Positions 12,391-25,121 are shown, counted from the stretch's first letter. The stretch is 64,000 nucleotides of DNA from Triticum aestivum (GCF_018294505.1 NC_057807.1:164835397-164899396); one strand, 5' to 3'. Program-made: numbers and translations. Notes: generated from the sequence alone by a model not told the origin.

Positions 12391-13535
12391 GCGGCCACCG
12401 ACGTACTTCTTCCTCCTATATATACCTACGTACCCCGAAATCATCCAGGAGCACGACGAAACACAATTTCCACCACCGTAACCTTCTGTATCCGCGAGAT
12501 CCCATCTTGGAGCCTTCGCCGGCACTCTGCCGGAGGGGGAATCAACCATGGAGGGCCTCTACATCAACATCCTCGCCCCTCCGATGAGTTGTGAGTAGTT
12601 TACCACAGACCTACGGGTCCATAGTTATTAGCTAGATGGCTTCTTCTCTCTTTTTGGTTCTCAATACAATGTTCTCCCCCTCTCTTGTGGAGATCTATTT
12701 GATGTAAACTCTTTTTGCGGTGTGTTTGTCGAGATCCGATGAATTGCGGGTTTATGATCAAGTTTATCTATGAATAATATTTGAATCTTCTCTGAATTCT
12801 TTTATGTATGATTGAGTTATCTTTGCAATTCTCTTCGAATTATCAGTTTGGTTTGGCCTACTAGATTGGTCTTTCTTGCCATGAGAGAAGTGCTTAGCTT
12901 TGGGTTCAATCTTGCGCTGTTCTTACCCAGTGACAGAAAGGGTTGCAAGATACGTATTGTATTGTTGCCATCGAGGATAACAAGATGGGGTTTATATCAT
13001 ATTGCATGTGTTTATCCCTCTACATCATGTCATCTTGCTTAATGCGTTACTCTGTTCTTATGAACTTAATACTCTAGATGCAGGCAGGAGTCGGTCGATG
13101 AGTGGAGTAATAGTAGTAGATGCAGGCAGGAGTCGGTCTACTTGTTATGGACATGATGCCTATATACATGATCATGCCTAGATAATCTCATAACTATGCG
13201 CTTTTCTATCAATTGCTCGACAGTAATTTGTTCACCCACCGTAATACTTATGCTATCTCGAGAGAAGCCTCTAGTGAAACCTATGGCCCCCGGGTCTATC
13301 TCTTATCATATTTGCTTTCAATCTACTTTATTTGCATCTTTACTTTTTGCATCTATATTACAAAATACCAAAAATATATTTATCTTATCATACTATCTTT
13401 ATTAGATCTCACTTTCCCAAGTGGCCGTGAAGGGATTGACAACCCCTTTATTGCGTTGGTTGCGAGTTCTCAGTTTGTTTGTGTAGGTGCGTGGGACTTT
13501 TGAGGAGCCTCCTACTCGATTGATACCTTGGTTCT

Positions 13536-15214
13536 TGAAAGTGCAACTATCCCTAGGTGGTTCTGGTAATTCATAACAACATATAGCTCATTGAGCTAAT
13601 GCTATTCCAAGACAGATATTTCAGGAAAGCTCAATGAATGGCATGGCATGGATGATGAAAGTGGATCCCTCAAAATATTAAGGACAAAGTATTCGCTCAA
13701 GCTCAAAAGCTCAAGACTCTACATTTTACATTTTAGTGATCCAAGATCACATTGAGTCTATAGGAAAAGCCAATACTATCAAGGAGGGATGAGGTGTTGC
13801 TTAATGAGCCTCTTGCTTCAAGTGCTTAGTGATATGATCCAAAAACCCTCAATTACTTTCTCACATCCACATATGACCTAAACCCAAAGTCAAAATCGGT
13901 CCCACCGATTCTTTCTATCCGGCGCCACCGAGTTCAAATGTCATAGCCACTGCCACAAACCCTAGGCAAATCGGTCTCACCGATAGGGATCTCGGTCTCA
14001 CTGAGATGGGATTGTAATCTCTCTGTTTCCCTTTGTAACATTTCGGTCTAACCGAACTGAGCAATCGGTCCCACCGAGATTGCAATGTAAACTCTCTGTT
14101 TCCCTTTCGTAACATTTCGGTCTCACCGAAAAGAGCGAATCGGTCCCACCGAGTTTACCTGACCAACTCTCTGGTTAGCTAATTACCAAAATCGGTCTCA
14201 CCGAGTTTGTGTAAACGGTCTCACCGAGATTACGTTATGCCCTAACCCTAACCATATCGGTCATACCGAGTTGCATGTCGGTCCCACCGAAAATCCTAAC
14301 TGTCAATAGATTTGCTAAATCGGTCCGACCGAGTTTGTTGATTCGGTCCCACCGAGTTTGGTAAATTGTGTGTAATGGTTAGATTTTGTGTGGAGGCTAT
14401 ATATACCCCTCCACCTCCTCTTCATTCATGGAGAGAGCCATCAGAACAAACCTACACTTCCAACTTACCAGTTCTGAGAGAGAACCACCTACTCATGTGT
14501 TGAGGCCAAGATATTCCATTCCTACCATATGAATCTTGATCTCTAGCCTTCCCCAAGTTGCTTTCCACTCAAATCTTCTTTCCACCAGATCCAAATCCTA
14601 TGAGAGAGAGTTGAGTGTTGGGGAGACTATCATTTGAAGCACAAGAGCAAGGAGTTCATCATCAACGCACCATTTGTTACTTCTTGGAGAGTGGTGTCTC
14701 CTAGATTGGCTAGGTGTCACTTGGGAGCCTCCGACAAGATTGTGGAGTTGAACCAAGGAGTTTGTAAGGGCAAGGAGATCGCCTACTTCGTGAAGATCTA
14801 CCGCTAGTGAGGCAAGTCCTTCGTGGGAGACGGCCATGGTGGGATAGACAAGGTTGCTTCTTCGTGGACCCTTCGTGGGTGGAGCCCTCCGTGGACTCGC
14901 GCAACCGTTACCCTTCGTGGGTTGAAGTCTCCATCAACGTGGATGTACGATAGCACCACCTATCGGAACCACGACAAAAACATATGTGTCTCCAATTGCG
15001 TTTGAATCCTCCAAACCCTTCCCTTTACATTCTTGCAAGTTGCATGCTTTAAATTCCGCTGCTCATATACTCTTTGCAGCTTGCTTGAATTGTGTGAAGA
15101 TTGCTTGACTTGTCCAAAGATAGCTAAAATCTGCCAAAGTCTAAATTGGGAAAAGGTTAAGTTTTTAATTGGTCAAGTAGTCTAATCACCCCCCCCTCTA
15201 GACATACTTCACCA
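13536..15214 (+). repeat. Solo LTR of the element C family
   Basis: Starts TGAAAGTGCAACTATCCC, as do the LTRs of element C at 32807 and 58928, and carries the same palindrome array and TATA box (14398-14407). It is flanked by the TSD gttct (13531-13535 and 15215-15219). The flanks join to restore the LTR of B, as in the 3' LTR at 21920. No internal sequence remains, so it arose by recombination between two LTRs. Its 3' end differs from element C by loss of a few bases after acttca. Confidence 0.93.
13896..14355. repeat. TCGGT-N3-ACCGA palindrome array in the solo LTR
   Basis: About a dozen copies of a 13-mer with arms TCGGT and ACCGA and a three-base centre (CCC, CTC, CTG, CAT and others), spaced irregularly by 15-50 bases. 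It ends about 40 bases before the TATA box at 14398. Confidence 0.85.
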
Positions 15215-15316
15215 GTTCTCAAAACTGAGGGAAATACTTACGCTACACTTTGCTACATCACCCTCTCCTCTTCGAGGAAAACCAACGCAAGCTCAAGGCG
15301 TAGCAAGAAGGATTTC

Positions 15317-15334
15317 TGGCGCCGTTGCCGGGGA
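15317..15334 (+). other. Primer binding site of element B
   Basis: TGGCGCCGTTGCCGGGGA lies 11 bases after the end of the 5' LTR. It is the standard primer site of grass Athila-like elements. Confidence 0.9.
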
Positions 15335-15532
15335 GGTCTTCGCTCAAGTCAAGACATACCAAGTACCCATCACAAACCCATCTCCCTCGCATTTACATTA
15401 TTTGCCATTTGCCTCTCGTTTTCCTCTCCCCCACTTCACCCTTGTCATATTATTCGCCCTCTCTTTCCCAATCTCCTTCTCTCTTTTCGCTTGCCTTTTT
15501 TTGTTTGCTTGTGTGTTGGATTACTTGTTGCC

Positions 15533-17614
15533 ATGGCATGAGATAATACCAAGTTGTGTGACTTCTCGAATACCAATAATAATGATTTCCTTAGCACTCC
15601 GATTGCTCCTCTTAATGATGTTGAGTCTTGTAAAATCAATACTGCTTTGTTGAATCTTGTTATGAAAGATCAATTTGCCGGCCTTCCTAGTGAAGATGCC
15701 GCTACTCATCTAAACAATTTTGTTGATTTGTGTGATATTCAAAAGAAGAAAGATACGGATAACGATATTGTCAAATTGAAGTTATTTCCGTTTTCACTTA
15801 GAGATCGTGCTAAAGTTTGGTTTTCGTCTTTGCCTAAAAATAGTATTGATTCTTGGAACAAGTGCAAAGATGCTTTTATCTCTAAGTATTTTCCTCCTGC
15901 TAAGATCATCACTCTTAAGAACGATATTATGAATTTTAAATAACTTGATCATGAGCATGTTGCCCAATCTTGGGAAAGAATGAAATTGACGCTTCGCAAT
16001 TGCCCTACTCATGGTTTGAATTTATGGATGATCATACAAAATTTTTATGCCGGTCTGAACTTTGCTTCTAGAAATCTCTTAGATTCGGCCGCGGGAGGCA
16101 CCTTTATGGAAATCACGTTAGGAGATGCTACAAAATTTCTTGATAATATTATGGCTAATTATTCTCAATGGCACACCGAAAGATCTTCCAGTAAAAAAGT
16201 GCATGCTATAGAAGAAATTGATGTTTTGAGTGGAAAGATGGATGAACTTATGAAGATGTTTGCTACTAAAAATACTTCTCTTGATCCCAATGATATGCCT
16301 TTGTCTTCCTTGATTGAGAATAATAATGAATCTATGGATGTGAATTTTGTTGGTAGGAATAGTTTTGGAAACAATGCTTATAGAGGAAATTCTAATGCTA
16401 GACCGTTCCCTAGTAATCCCTCTAATAATTATGGAAATTCCTACAATAATTCTTATGGTAATTTTAATAAGATGCCCTCTGATTTTGAGAATAGTGTGAA
16501 AGAATTTATGATTTCTCAAAAGAATTTTAATGCCTTGCTTAAAGAAAAATTGCTGAAAGTTGATGATTTGGCTCGGAACGTTGATAGACTTTCGCTTGAT
16601 GTTAATTCTCTTAAACTTGGATCTTCTTCTCCTAAGCATGATATCAATGAGTCTCTCAAAGTAATGAGAATTTCCATTGACGAGTGCAAGGAAAGAACCG
16701 CTAGATTGCATGCTAAAAAAGAAAGCTTTATAAAAGCGTGTTCTTCTAGTTTCCATGAAAATAATGATGAGGATCTTAAAGTTATTGATGCGTCTCCGAG
16801 TAGATCTATGTTTTGCAATATGAATTTTGATGATTATGGGAGTGATGATGAATCCAGTTTGCTTAGAAGGCGTCCCAAAAATTTGGAGTCTTGAGATCTT
16901 AATGCTAAAATTGGTAAAAGTGAGATTGGAGAATCTTCAACTTCTAATAATATTGAACCTACTATCTCGGATTTCAAGGAATTTGATTATGATAATTGCT
17001 CTTTAAAAGGTTGTATTTCCTTGTTGCAATCCGTTGTTAATTCTCCTCATGCTTATAGTCAAAATAAAGCTTTTACCAAACATATTGTTAATGCCTTGAT
17101 GCAATCTTATGATGAAAAACTTAATTTGGAAGTTTCTATACCTAGAAAACTTAATGATGAGTGGGAACCTACTATAAAGATTAGAATTAAAGATTATGAG
17201 TGTTTTTCTTTGTGTGATTTGGGTGCTAGTGTTTCCACGATTCTGAAAACTTTATGTGATATTCTAGGTTTCCATGATCTTGATGATTGCTCTTTAAATT
17301 TGCACCTTGCAGATTCCACCATTAAAAAGCCTATGGGAAGGATCAATGATGTTCTTATTGTTGCAAATAGAAATTTTGTGCCCGTAGATTTTATCATTCT
17401 TGATATAGATTGCAATCTTTCTTGCCCTATTATTCTTGGTAGACCTTTCCTTAGAACGATTGGTGCGGTTATTCATATGAAGGAAGGGAATATTAGATTC
17501 CAATTTCTATTAAAGAAAGGCTTGGAGCACTTTCCAAGAAAGAAAGTAAAATTACCTTATGAATCTATCATGCATGCTACTTATGAATTTAGTGCCAAAG
17601 ATGGCACTCGTTAG
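15533..17614 (+). pseudogene. Element B gag-protease, three nonsense codons
   Basis: The ATG at 15533 (context ccatggc) opens one frame that runs to TAG 17612-17614. It is broken by TGA 15539, TAA 15941 and TGA 16892 but has no frameshift. Both TGA codons fit loss of CGA, the CG-context counterpart of the TAG pattern elsewhere in the window. The gag core has KLFPFSLRDRAKVWFSSL and SKYFPPAK; then come an asparagine-rich linker, a coiled-coil stretch and an aspartic protease with DLGAS (about 17216) and IILGRPFL. It would form particles and process gag. It is a homologue of the frame at 529-3248 with clearly different sequence. Confidence 0.87.
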
Positions 17615-20448
17615 ATCTATCTTTGCTTTTTATGCCTAGCTAGGGGCGTTAAACGATAGCGCTAGTTGGGAGGCAACCCAATTTTTCTTTATGTTTTTTG
17701 TTTTTGCTCCTGTTTAGTAATAAATCTTGCATCTACCTTCTGGATAGATGTGTTTTTATCCATTAATTAGTGTTTGTGCCAAGTAGAACCTATAGGATAA
17801 CCTACGATGATAGTTGATTTGATTCTGCTGAAAAACAGAAACTTTGCACGCACAAATATATTTTTTTAAATCACAGGAACGTGATTTTGCGTTGATTCTT
17901 TTTGCTTCTGTTCAATAAACAAATTGTCCAGGACTTCCTATTTTTTCAGGATTTTTGATGTTCCAGAAGTTTGCGTTAGTTACAGATTGCTACAGACTGT
18001 TCTGTTTTTGACATATTCTGTTTTTCGTGTGTTGTTTGTTTATTTCAATGCATCTATGGCTAGTAATTCAGTCTATGAACCATAAATAAGTTGGAATACA
18101 GTAGGTTTAACACCAAAATAAATAAATAATGAGCTCATGGCAGTACCTTATGTGGTGGTTTTATTTTCTTCCACTAACGGAGCTTATAAGATTTCCTGTT
18201 GAGTTTTGTGTTGTGAAGTTTTCAAGTTTTGGGTAAAGCTTTTATGGACTATGGAATAAGGAGTGGCAAGAGCCTAAGCTTGGGGATGCCCATGGCACCC
18301 CAAGATATTCAAGGATAGCCATTATCCTAAGCTTGGGGATGCCCCGGGAAGGCTTCCCCTCTTTCGTCTTCGTTCATTGGTAACTTTACTTGGAGCTATA
18401 TTTTTATTCGCTACATGATATGTGTTTTGCTTCGAGCGTCGTGTATTATATTAGTCTTTGCTTTTTAGTTTACCACAATCATCCTTGATGTACACACCTT
18501 TTGGGAGAAGCCTATTTGATTAGAATTTGCTAGAATACTCTATGTGCTTCACTTATATCTTTTGAGCTTGATAGTTTTTGCTCTAGTGCTTCACTTATAT
18601 CTTTTAGAGCACGGTGGTGTCTTAATTTTAAAGAAATTGCTAGTCTCTCATGCTTCACTTATATTAATTTGAGAGTCTTTTAGAACAGCATGGTATTTGG
18701 TATTATCATAAAGTTGGTCCTAGAATGATGAGCATCCAAGTTGGGTATAATAAAAACTATCATAGAAAGTGAATTGGATGCTATGATCAATTTGATGTTT
18801 GATAATTGTTTTGAGATATGGAGGTAGTGATATTAAAGTCATGCTAGTTGGGTGATTATGAATTTAAAGAATGCTTGAGTTGAAGCTTGTGATTCCCATA
18901 GCATGCACGTATGGTGAACCGCTTTGTGATGAAGTTGGAGCACAATTTTATTTATTGATTGTCTTCCTTATGAGTGGCGGTCGGGGACGAGCGATGGTCT
19001 TTTCCTACCAATCTATCCCCCTAGGAGCATGCGCATAGTACTTTGGTTTTTTATGACTTCTAAATTTTTGCAACAAGTATATGAGTTCTTTTGATTAATG
19101 TTGAGTCCATACGCACTCTTTCACCCTTCCACCATTGCTAGCCTCTCTTGTATCGTGCAATTTTCGCCGGTACCATACACCCACCATTTACCTTCCTCAA
19201 AACAGCCACCATACCTACCTATTATGGCATTTCCATAGCCATTCCGAGATATATTGCCATGCAACTTTCCACCATTCCGTTCATATGACACGCATTACTT
19301 TTGTCATATTGCTTTTTGCATGATCATGTAGTTGACATTGTATTTGTGGCAAGGCCACCTTCATAATTTTCATTCATGTCACTCTTGATTCATTGCATAT
19401 CCCGGTACACCGCCGGAGGCATTCATATAGAGTCATATCTTGTTCTAGCTTCGAGTTGTAAATCCATAAAAGTGTGATGATCTTCATTATTAGAGCATTG
19501 TCCTAGTGAGGAAAGGATCATGAAGACTATGATTCCCCGACAAGTCGGGATGAGACTTCGGACTTTACAAAAAGAAAAAAGAGAGAAAGGCCAAAAAGAA
19601 AAAAAAGGCCAAAGAAAAAAAGAAAAAAAAGGAAAAAATATAAAATGAGAGAAAAAGAGAGAAGGGACAATGCTACTATCTCTTTTTCCACACTTGTGCT
19701 TCAAAAATAGCACCATGATCTTCATGATAGAGAGTCTCATATGTTGTCACTTTCATATACTAGTGGGAATTTTTCATTATAGAACTTGGCTTGTATATTC
19801 CAATGATGGGCTTCCTCAAAGTGCCTTAGGTCTTCGTGAGCAAGCAAGTTGGATGCACCCCACTTAGTTTCTTTTGTTGAGCTTTCATATATTTATAGCT
19901 CTAGTGCATCCATTGCATGGCAATCCTTACTCATTCACATTGATATCTATTAATGGGCATATCCATAGCCCGTTGATACACCTAGTTGATGTGAGACTAT
20001 CTTCTCCTTTTTGTCTTCTCCACAACCACCATTCTATTCCACATATAGTGCTATGTCCATGGCTCACGCTCATGTATTGCGTGAAAGTTGAAAAAGTTTG
20101 AGATTATTAAAGTATGAAACAATTGCTTGGCTTGTCATCGGGGTTGTGCATGATTAAATACTTTGTGTGATGAAGATAGAGCATAGCCAGACTATATGGT
20201 TTTGTAGGGATAACTTTCTTTAGCCATGTTATTTTGAAAAGACATGATTACTTTGATTATTATGCTTGAAGTATTACTATTTCTTATGTCAATATGAACT
20301 TTTATTTTGTATTCATTTGGGTCTGAACATTCATGCCACAATAAAGAAAATTACATTGAGAAATATGCTAGGTAGCATTCCACATCAAAAATTTCTTTTT
20401 TATCATTTACCTACTCGAGGACGAGAAGGAATTAAGCTTGGGGATGCT
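17615..20448 (+). other. Element B noncoding 3' region with purine tract
   Basis: No ORF of interest and no pol. It contains repeated phrases such as taagcttggggatgcc (about 18270 and 18330), repeats of cttcacttatatctttt (about 18550-18610), and a purine-only tract at 19567-19665. It ends in ttaagcttggggatgct just before the 3' LTR, the likely polypurine tract. Confidence 0.75.
19567..19665 (+). repeat. Purine-rich low-complexity tract
   Basis: Nearly unbroken A and G run with ggccaaa units repeated three times, about 780 bases before the 3' LTR of B. Confidence 0.85.
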
Positions 20449-22013
20449 TGATACGTCTCCAACGTATCTATAATTTTTTATTGTTCCATGCTATTATATT
20501 ACCCCTTTTGGATGTTTATGGGCTTTATTTTACACATTTATATCATTTTTGGGACTAACCTACTAACCGGAGGCCCCGCCCATATTGCTGTTTTTTTGCC
20601 TATTTCAGTATTTTGAAGAAAAGGAATATCAAATGGAGTCCAAACGGAATGAAACCTTTGGGAGCGTGATTTTTGGAACAAACGTGATCCGAAGAGCTTG
20701 GAGTGCAAGTTAAGAAGCCTCCGAGGGCCCCATGAGATAGCCCCCCCTGTAGGGCACGCCCCCTGTCTCGTGGGCCCCTTGGGCGGCCACCGACGTACTT
20801 CTTCCTCCTATATATACCTACGTACCCCGAAAACATCCAGGAGCACCACGAAACACAATTTCCACCGTCGTAACCTTCTGTATCCGCGAGACCCCATCTT
20901 GGATCCTTTGCCGGCACTCTGCCGGAGGGGGAATCAACCATGGAGGGCCTCTACATCAACATCCTTGCCCCTCCAATGAGTTGTGAGTAGTTTACCACAG
21001 ACCTACGGGTCCATAGTTATTAGCTAGATGGCTTCTTCTCTCTTTTTGGATCTCAACACAATGTTCTCCCCCTCTCTTGTGGAGATCTATTCGATGTAAA
21101 CTCTTTTTGCGGTGTGTTTGTCGAGATCCGATGAATTGTGGGCTTATGATCAAGTTTATCTATGAATAATATTTGAATCTTATTTGAATTCTTTTATGTA
21201 TGATTGAGTTATCTTTGCAAGTCTCTTCGAATTATCAGCTTGGTTTGGCCTACTAGATTGGTCTTTCTTGCCATGAGAGAAGTGCTTAGCTTTGGGTTCA
21301 ATCTTGCGGTGTTCTTACCCAGTGACAGAAAGGGTTGCAAGACACGTATTGTATTGTTGCCATCGAGGATAACAAGATGGGGTTTATATCATATTGCATG
21401 TGTTTATCCCTCTACATCATGTCATCTTGCTTAATGCGTTACTCTTTTCTTATGAACTTAATACTCTAGATGCAGGCAGGAGTCGGTCGATGTGTGGAGT
21501 AATAGTAGTAGATGCAGGCAGGAGTCGGTCTACTTGTTATGGACGTGATGCCTATATACATGATCATGCCTAGACAATCTCATAACTATGCGCTTTTCTA
21601 TCAATTTCTCGATAGTAATTTGTTCACCCACCGTAATACTTATGCTATCTCGAGAGAAGCCTCTAGTGAAACCTATGGCCCCGGGGTCTATCTCTTCTCA
21701 TATTTGCTTTCAATCTACTTTATTTGCATCTTTACTTTTTGCATCTATATTACAAAATACCAAAAATATATTTATCTTATCGTACTATCTTTATTAGATC
21801 TCACTTTCGCAAGTGGCCGTGAAGGGATTGACAACCCCTTTATTGCGTTGGTTGCGAGTTCTCAGTTTGTTTGTGTAGGTGTGTGGGACTTTTGAGGAGC
21901 CTCCTACTGGATTGATACCTTGGTTCTCAAAACTGAGGGAAATACTTATGCTACACTTTGCTGCATCACCCTCTCCTCTTCGAGGCAAACCAACGCAAGC
22001 TCAAGATGTAGCA
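20449..22013 (+). repeat. Element B 3' LTR
   Basis: Matches the split 5' LTR with scattered differences and a shorter hairpin loop; ends GTAGCA before the TSD agcct. Both LTRs share the internal 20-base direct repeat. Confidence 0.95.
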
Positions 22014-22018
22014 AGCCT

Positions 22019-23224
22019 CCACGATATTTATGTTCATGGTGATTTATATCCTACTCATGCTTGCACTCAATGTTGATTAATTTTAATGCATGTTCATGAC
22101 TGTTGTCGCTCTCTAGTTGGTCGCTCCCCAGTCTCTTTCTAGCCTTCACTTGTACTAAGCGGGAATACTGCTTGTGCATCCACTTCCATAAACCCCAAAG
22201 TTATTCCATATGAGTCCACCATACCTTCCTATATGCGGTATCTACCTGCCGTTCCAAGTAAATTTGTATGTGCCAAACTCTAAACCTTCAAATGAAATTC
22301 TATTTTGTATGCTCGAACAGCTCATGTATCAACTAGGGTTGTCTATATCTTCCATGCTAGGTGGGTTATTCTCACGAGGAGTAGACTCCACTTCTCACTC
22401 ATGAGAAAATTGCTGGTCACCGGGATGCCCAGTTCCATGCTCAAACCAAATCAAAATAATTGCAAACAAAACTCCCCCAGGATTGTTGTTAGTTGGAGGC
22501 ACCCTTTGTTTTGGGCAAGCCATGGATTGATGCTTGTTGGAGGTGGGGGAGTATAAAACTTTACCATTCTATTTGGGAACCGCCTATAATGTGTGTAGCA
22601 TGGAAGATATCGAGATCTCTTGGTTGTTATGTTGACAATGAAAGTATGCCACCCAAAATATTATTTATCTCTGTTTCAAAACTCGAGCTCTAGCACCTCT
22701 ACAAATCCCTGCTTCCCTCTGCGAAGGGCCTATCTATTTACTTTTATGTTGAGTCATCACCCTCTTATTAAAAAGCACCAGCTGGAGAGCACCGTTGTCA
22801 TTTGCATGAATTACTATTAGTTTACATTGGGTATGACTGTGACTGGATCTCTTTTACCATGAATTACAATGTTTAGTTAGTCCTTGATCTTCAAACGTGC
22901 TCTGCATTTATGTTTTGCGGTCTCAGAAAGGGCTAGAGAGATACCATCTTGTTATATCATATTATGATTGTTTTGAGAAAGTGTTGTCATCCGAGATTTA
23001 TTATTATTGCTCGCTAGTTGATTATGCCATTGATATGACTAAACATGAGACCTAAGTGTTATTGTGAATATGGTTAGTTCATAATCTTTGTTGAAAACTT
23101 GAATGTTGGCTTTACAAATTTGCAACAACAAGAGCAAACAGAATTTGTAAAAGTTTTTCTTTATCACTTTCAGTTTGTCAACTGAATTGCTTGAGGACAA
23201 GCAAAGGTTTAAGCTTGGGGGAGT
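22019..23224 (+). other. Element A 3' noncoding region, second part, with polypurine tract
   Basis: No gene seen. Continuation of 11213-12041. It ends in aagcttgggggagt (23211-23224), the polypurine tract that primes plus-strand synthesis, directly before the LTR. Confidence 0.8.
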
Positions 23225-24625
23225 TGATACGTCTCCATCTTATCTACTTTTCCAAACACTTTTGCCCTTGTTTTGGACTCTGACTTGCATGATTTGAATG
23301 GAACTAACCCGGACTGACATTGTTTTTAGAAGAATTGCCATGGTGTTATTTTTGTGCAGAAATAAAAGTTCTCAGAATGACCTGAAACTTCACAGAGAAT
23401 ATTTTTGGAATTAACAAAAAATACTGGCGAAAGAATCAAGGCTAGGGGGGCCACACCCTGTCCACGAGGGTAGGGGCACGCCCTACCCCTCTGGGCGCGC
23501 CCCCCCTGCCTCGTGGGCTCCCTGATGCTCCACCGACCTCAACTCCAACTCTATATATTCACGTTTGGGGAGAAAAAAACAGAGAGAAGGATTCATCGCG
23601 TTTTACGATTCGGAGCCGCCGCCAAGCCCTAATCTCTCTCGGGAGGGCTGATCTGGAGTCCGTTCGGGGCTTCGGAGAGGGGAATCCTTCGCCGTCGTCA
23701 TCATCAACCATCATCCATCACCAATTTCATGATGCTCACAACCGTGCCTGAGTAATTCCATCGTAGGCTTGCTAGTTGGTGATCGGTTGGATGAGATTTA
23801 CCATGTAATCGAGTTAGTTTTGTTAGGGTTTGGTCCCTAGTATCCATTATGTTCTGAGATTGATGTTGCTATGAGTTTGCTATGCTTAATGCTTGTCACT
23901 AGGGCCCGAGTGCCATGATTTCAGATCTGAACCTATTATGTTTTCATGAATGTGAGTTCTTGATCCTATCTTGCAAGTCTATAGTCACCTATTATGTGTT
24001 ATGATCCGTTAACCTCGAAGTGACAATAATCGGGATACTTACTGGTGATGACCGTAGTTTGAGGTGTTAATTTATTCACTAAGTGTTAATGCTTTGGTCC
24101 GGTACTCTATTAAAAGGAGGCCTTACTATCCCTTAGTTCCCAATAGGACCCCGCTGCCACAGGAGGGTAGGACAAAAGATGTCATGCAAGTTCTTTTCCA
24201 TAAGCACGTATGACTATATTCGAAATACATGCCTACATTACATTGATGAACTGGAGCTAGTTCCGTGTCACCCTATGTTATAACTATTGCATGAGGAATC
24301 GCATCCGACATAATTATCCATCACTGATCCAATGCCTACGAGCTTTTCACATATTTCTCTTTGCTTAGTTACTTTACCGTTGCCACTGTTACAGTTACTA
24401 CAAAACTACTACTGCTACTTTTGCCACTGTTACCGTTACTTCCATATTACTCTGCTACTAAATACTTTGTTGCAGATATTAAGTTATCCAGGTGTGGTTG
24501 AATTGACAACTCAACTGCTAATACTTGCGAATATTCTTTGGCTCCCCTTGTGTCGAATGAATAAATTTGGGTTGAATACTCTACCCTCGAAAACTGTCGT
24601 GATCCCCTATACTTGTGGGTTATCA
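23225..24625 (+). repeat. Element A 3' LTR
   Basis: Complete LTR (1401 bp), TGATACG to TTATCA. Contains the GC-rich hairpin 23462-23516 and a TATA-like ctatatatt near 23549. The next five bases are catct, the predicted TSD, whose partner should lie left of the window. Confidence 0.93.
23462..23516. repeat. Hairpin in element A LTR
   Basis: Arms CCACGAGG (23462-23469) and CCTCGTGG (23509-23516) enclose AGGGGCACGCCCT and GGGCGCGCCC palindromes. The TATA-like sequence follows about 33 bases later. Confidence 0.85.
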
Positions 24626-24965
24626 CATCTCATCGAAAGATGGGACACCTTTGCCTCTATCACAAGATGATGCTACGCTCCTTGAGGAAGATCATCTTCA
24701 GGCTGCTGTGCGGGCCGCTTGCAACCAGCAAGCCTTGCGCTGCTACCATAGCCGCAAGGTTCATGCCCGAAGCCTTGTGGAAGGTGACCTTGTTCTTCGG
24801 CAGATTCAATCCGCCAAGAGTTCAAACAAGTTGATGCCAAAGTGGGAAGGCCCTTATCGAGTAATACGAGTCACCAGGCCCGGCGCAGTCCGTCTAGAGA
24901 CCGAAGATGGCATTCCGGTGAGCAACTCCTAGAATACCGAGCATCTTCGCAAGTTTTACCCATAA
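24626..24965 (+). pseudogene. Element D integrase C-terminal fragment
   Basis: One frame from the insertion point of A to TAA 24963-24965. It includes KWEGPYRVIRVTRPGAVRL and ends in NTEHLRKFYP, the conserved end of Tat-lineage Gypsy integrases that insert the cDNA. TAG at 24930 replaces what is usually tryptophan in this motif; the codon is preceded by C, so the change is in a CHG site. The catalytic core is not in the window. Confidence 0.85.
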
Positions 24966-25121
24966 GACGCGGTTGTTGGGAGCCCCGGCAACCCCCTTTT
25001 GTACTAGCCTTGCCGGCAAGGCATGTAACCTTATGTACAGAGCCAGGCACAGACCTTGTGCGCAGTCAAATAACCTTTAGTATGTACATTTTCCTGTTGA
25101 TTTCCATGTTTATGTACATAC

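Larger units (their letters stand above)
12047..15305 (+). repeat. Element B 5' LTR, split by a solo LTR
   Basis: The parts 12047-13535 and 15220-15305 together (1575 bp) match the 3' LTR 20449-22013 (1565 bp). It contains a TATA-like ctatatatacc near 12416, a promoter-proximal inverted repeat (12320-12390), and a 20-base direct repeat (gatgcaggcaggagtcggtc) at about 13077 and 13120. Confidence 0.92.
12047..22013 (+). mobile_element. Element B: gag-protease-only Ty3/Gypsy retrotransposon
   Basis: Complete element with LTRs starting TGATACGTCTCC and ending GTAGCA, flanked by the 5-bp TSD agcct (12042-12046 and 22014-22018). The primer site at 15317 and a polypurine run before 20449 are in place. 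Inside are gag and protease, then about 2.8 kb without coding capacity, so RT and integrase are absent. The 5' LTR is split by a solo LTR (13536-15214). Without it the element is about 8.3 kb. It is inserted in the 3' noncoding region of A, and the two share their first 12 bases (TGATACGTCTCC), primer-site type and protease type, so a member of the same group jumped into a relative. Confidence 0.93.
1..24625 (+). mobile_element. Element A: Athila-like Ty3/Gypsy retrotransposon without pol, left end outside window
   Basis: Bases 1-434 match 24190-24625 closely, so they are the 3' end of the 5' LTR and the end of the 3' LTR of one element. The 3' LTR opens with TGATACGTCTCC and closes with TTATCA. 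Order inside: primer site, gag-protease (529-3248), LTR-like spacer with a hairpin, a second ORF remnant (10780-11212), long 3' noncoding part, purine tract, 3' LTR. No RT, RNase H or integrase is seen. It is interrupted by a LINE (about 3986-10779) and by element B (12047-22013). Without these it would be about 8.8 kb including roughly 970 bp of 5' LTR beyond the window. The ends, primer site and protease type resemble the Sabrina/WHAM group of wheat; that name is a guess. Confidence 0.85.

Noticed and set aside
14598..15005. Conserved frames in the LTRs of family C (also 43070-43390 and 59990-60397)
   Set aside because: They recur because the LTR recurs; they lie in the transcribed leader after the TATA box, on both strands, without protein-like features.
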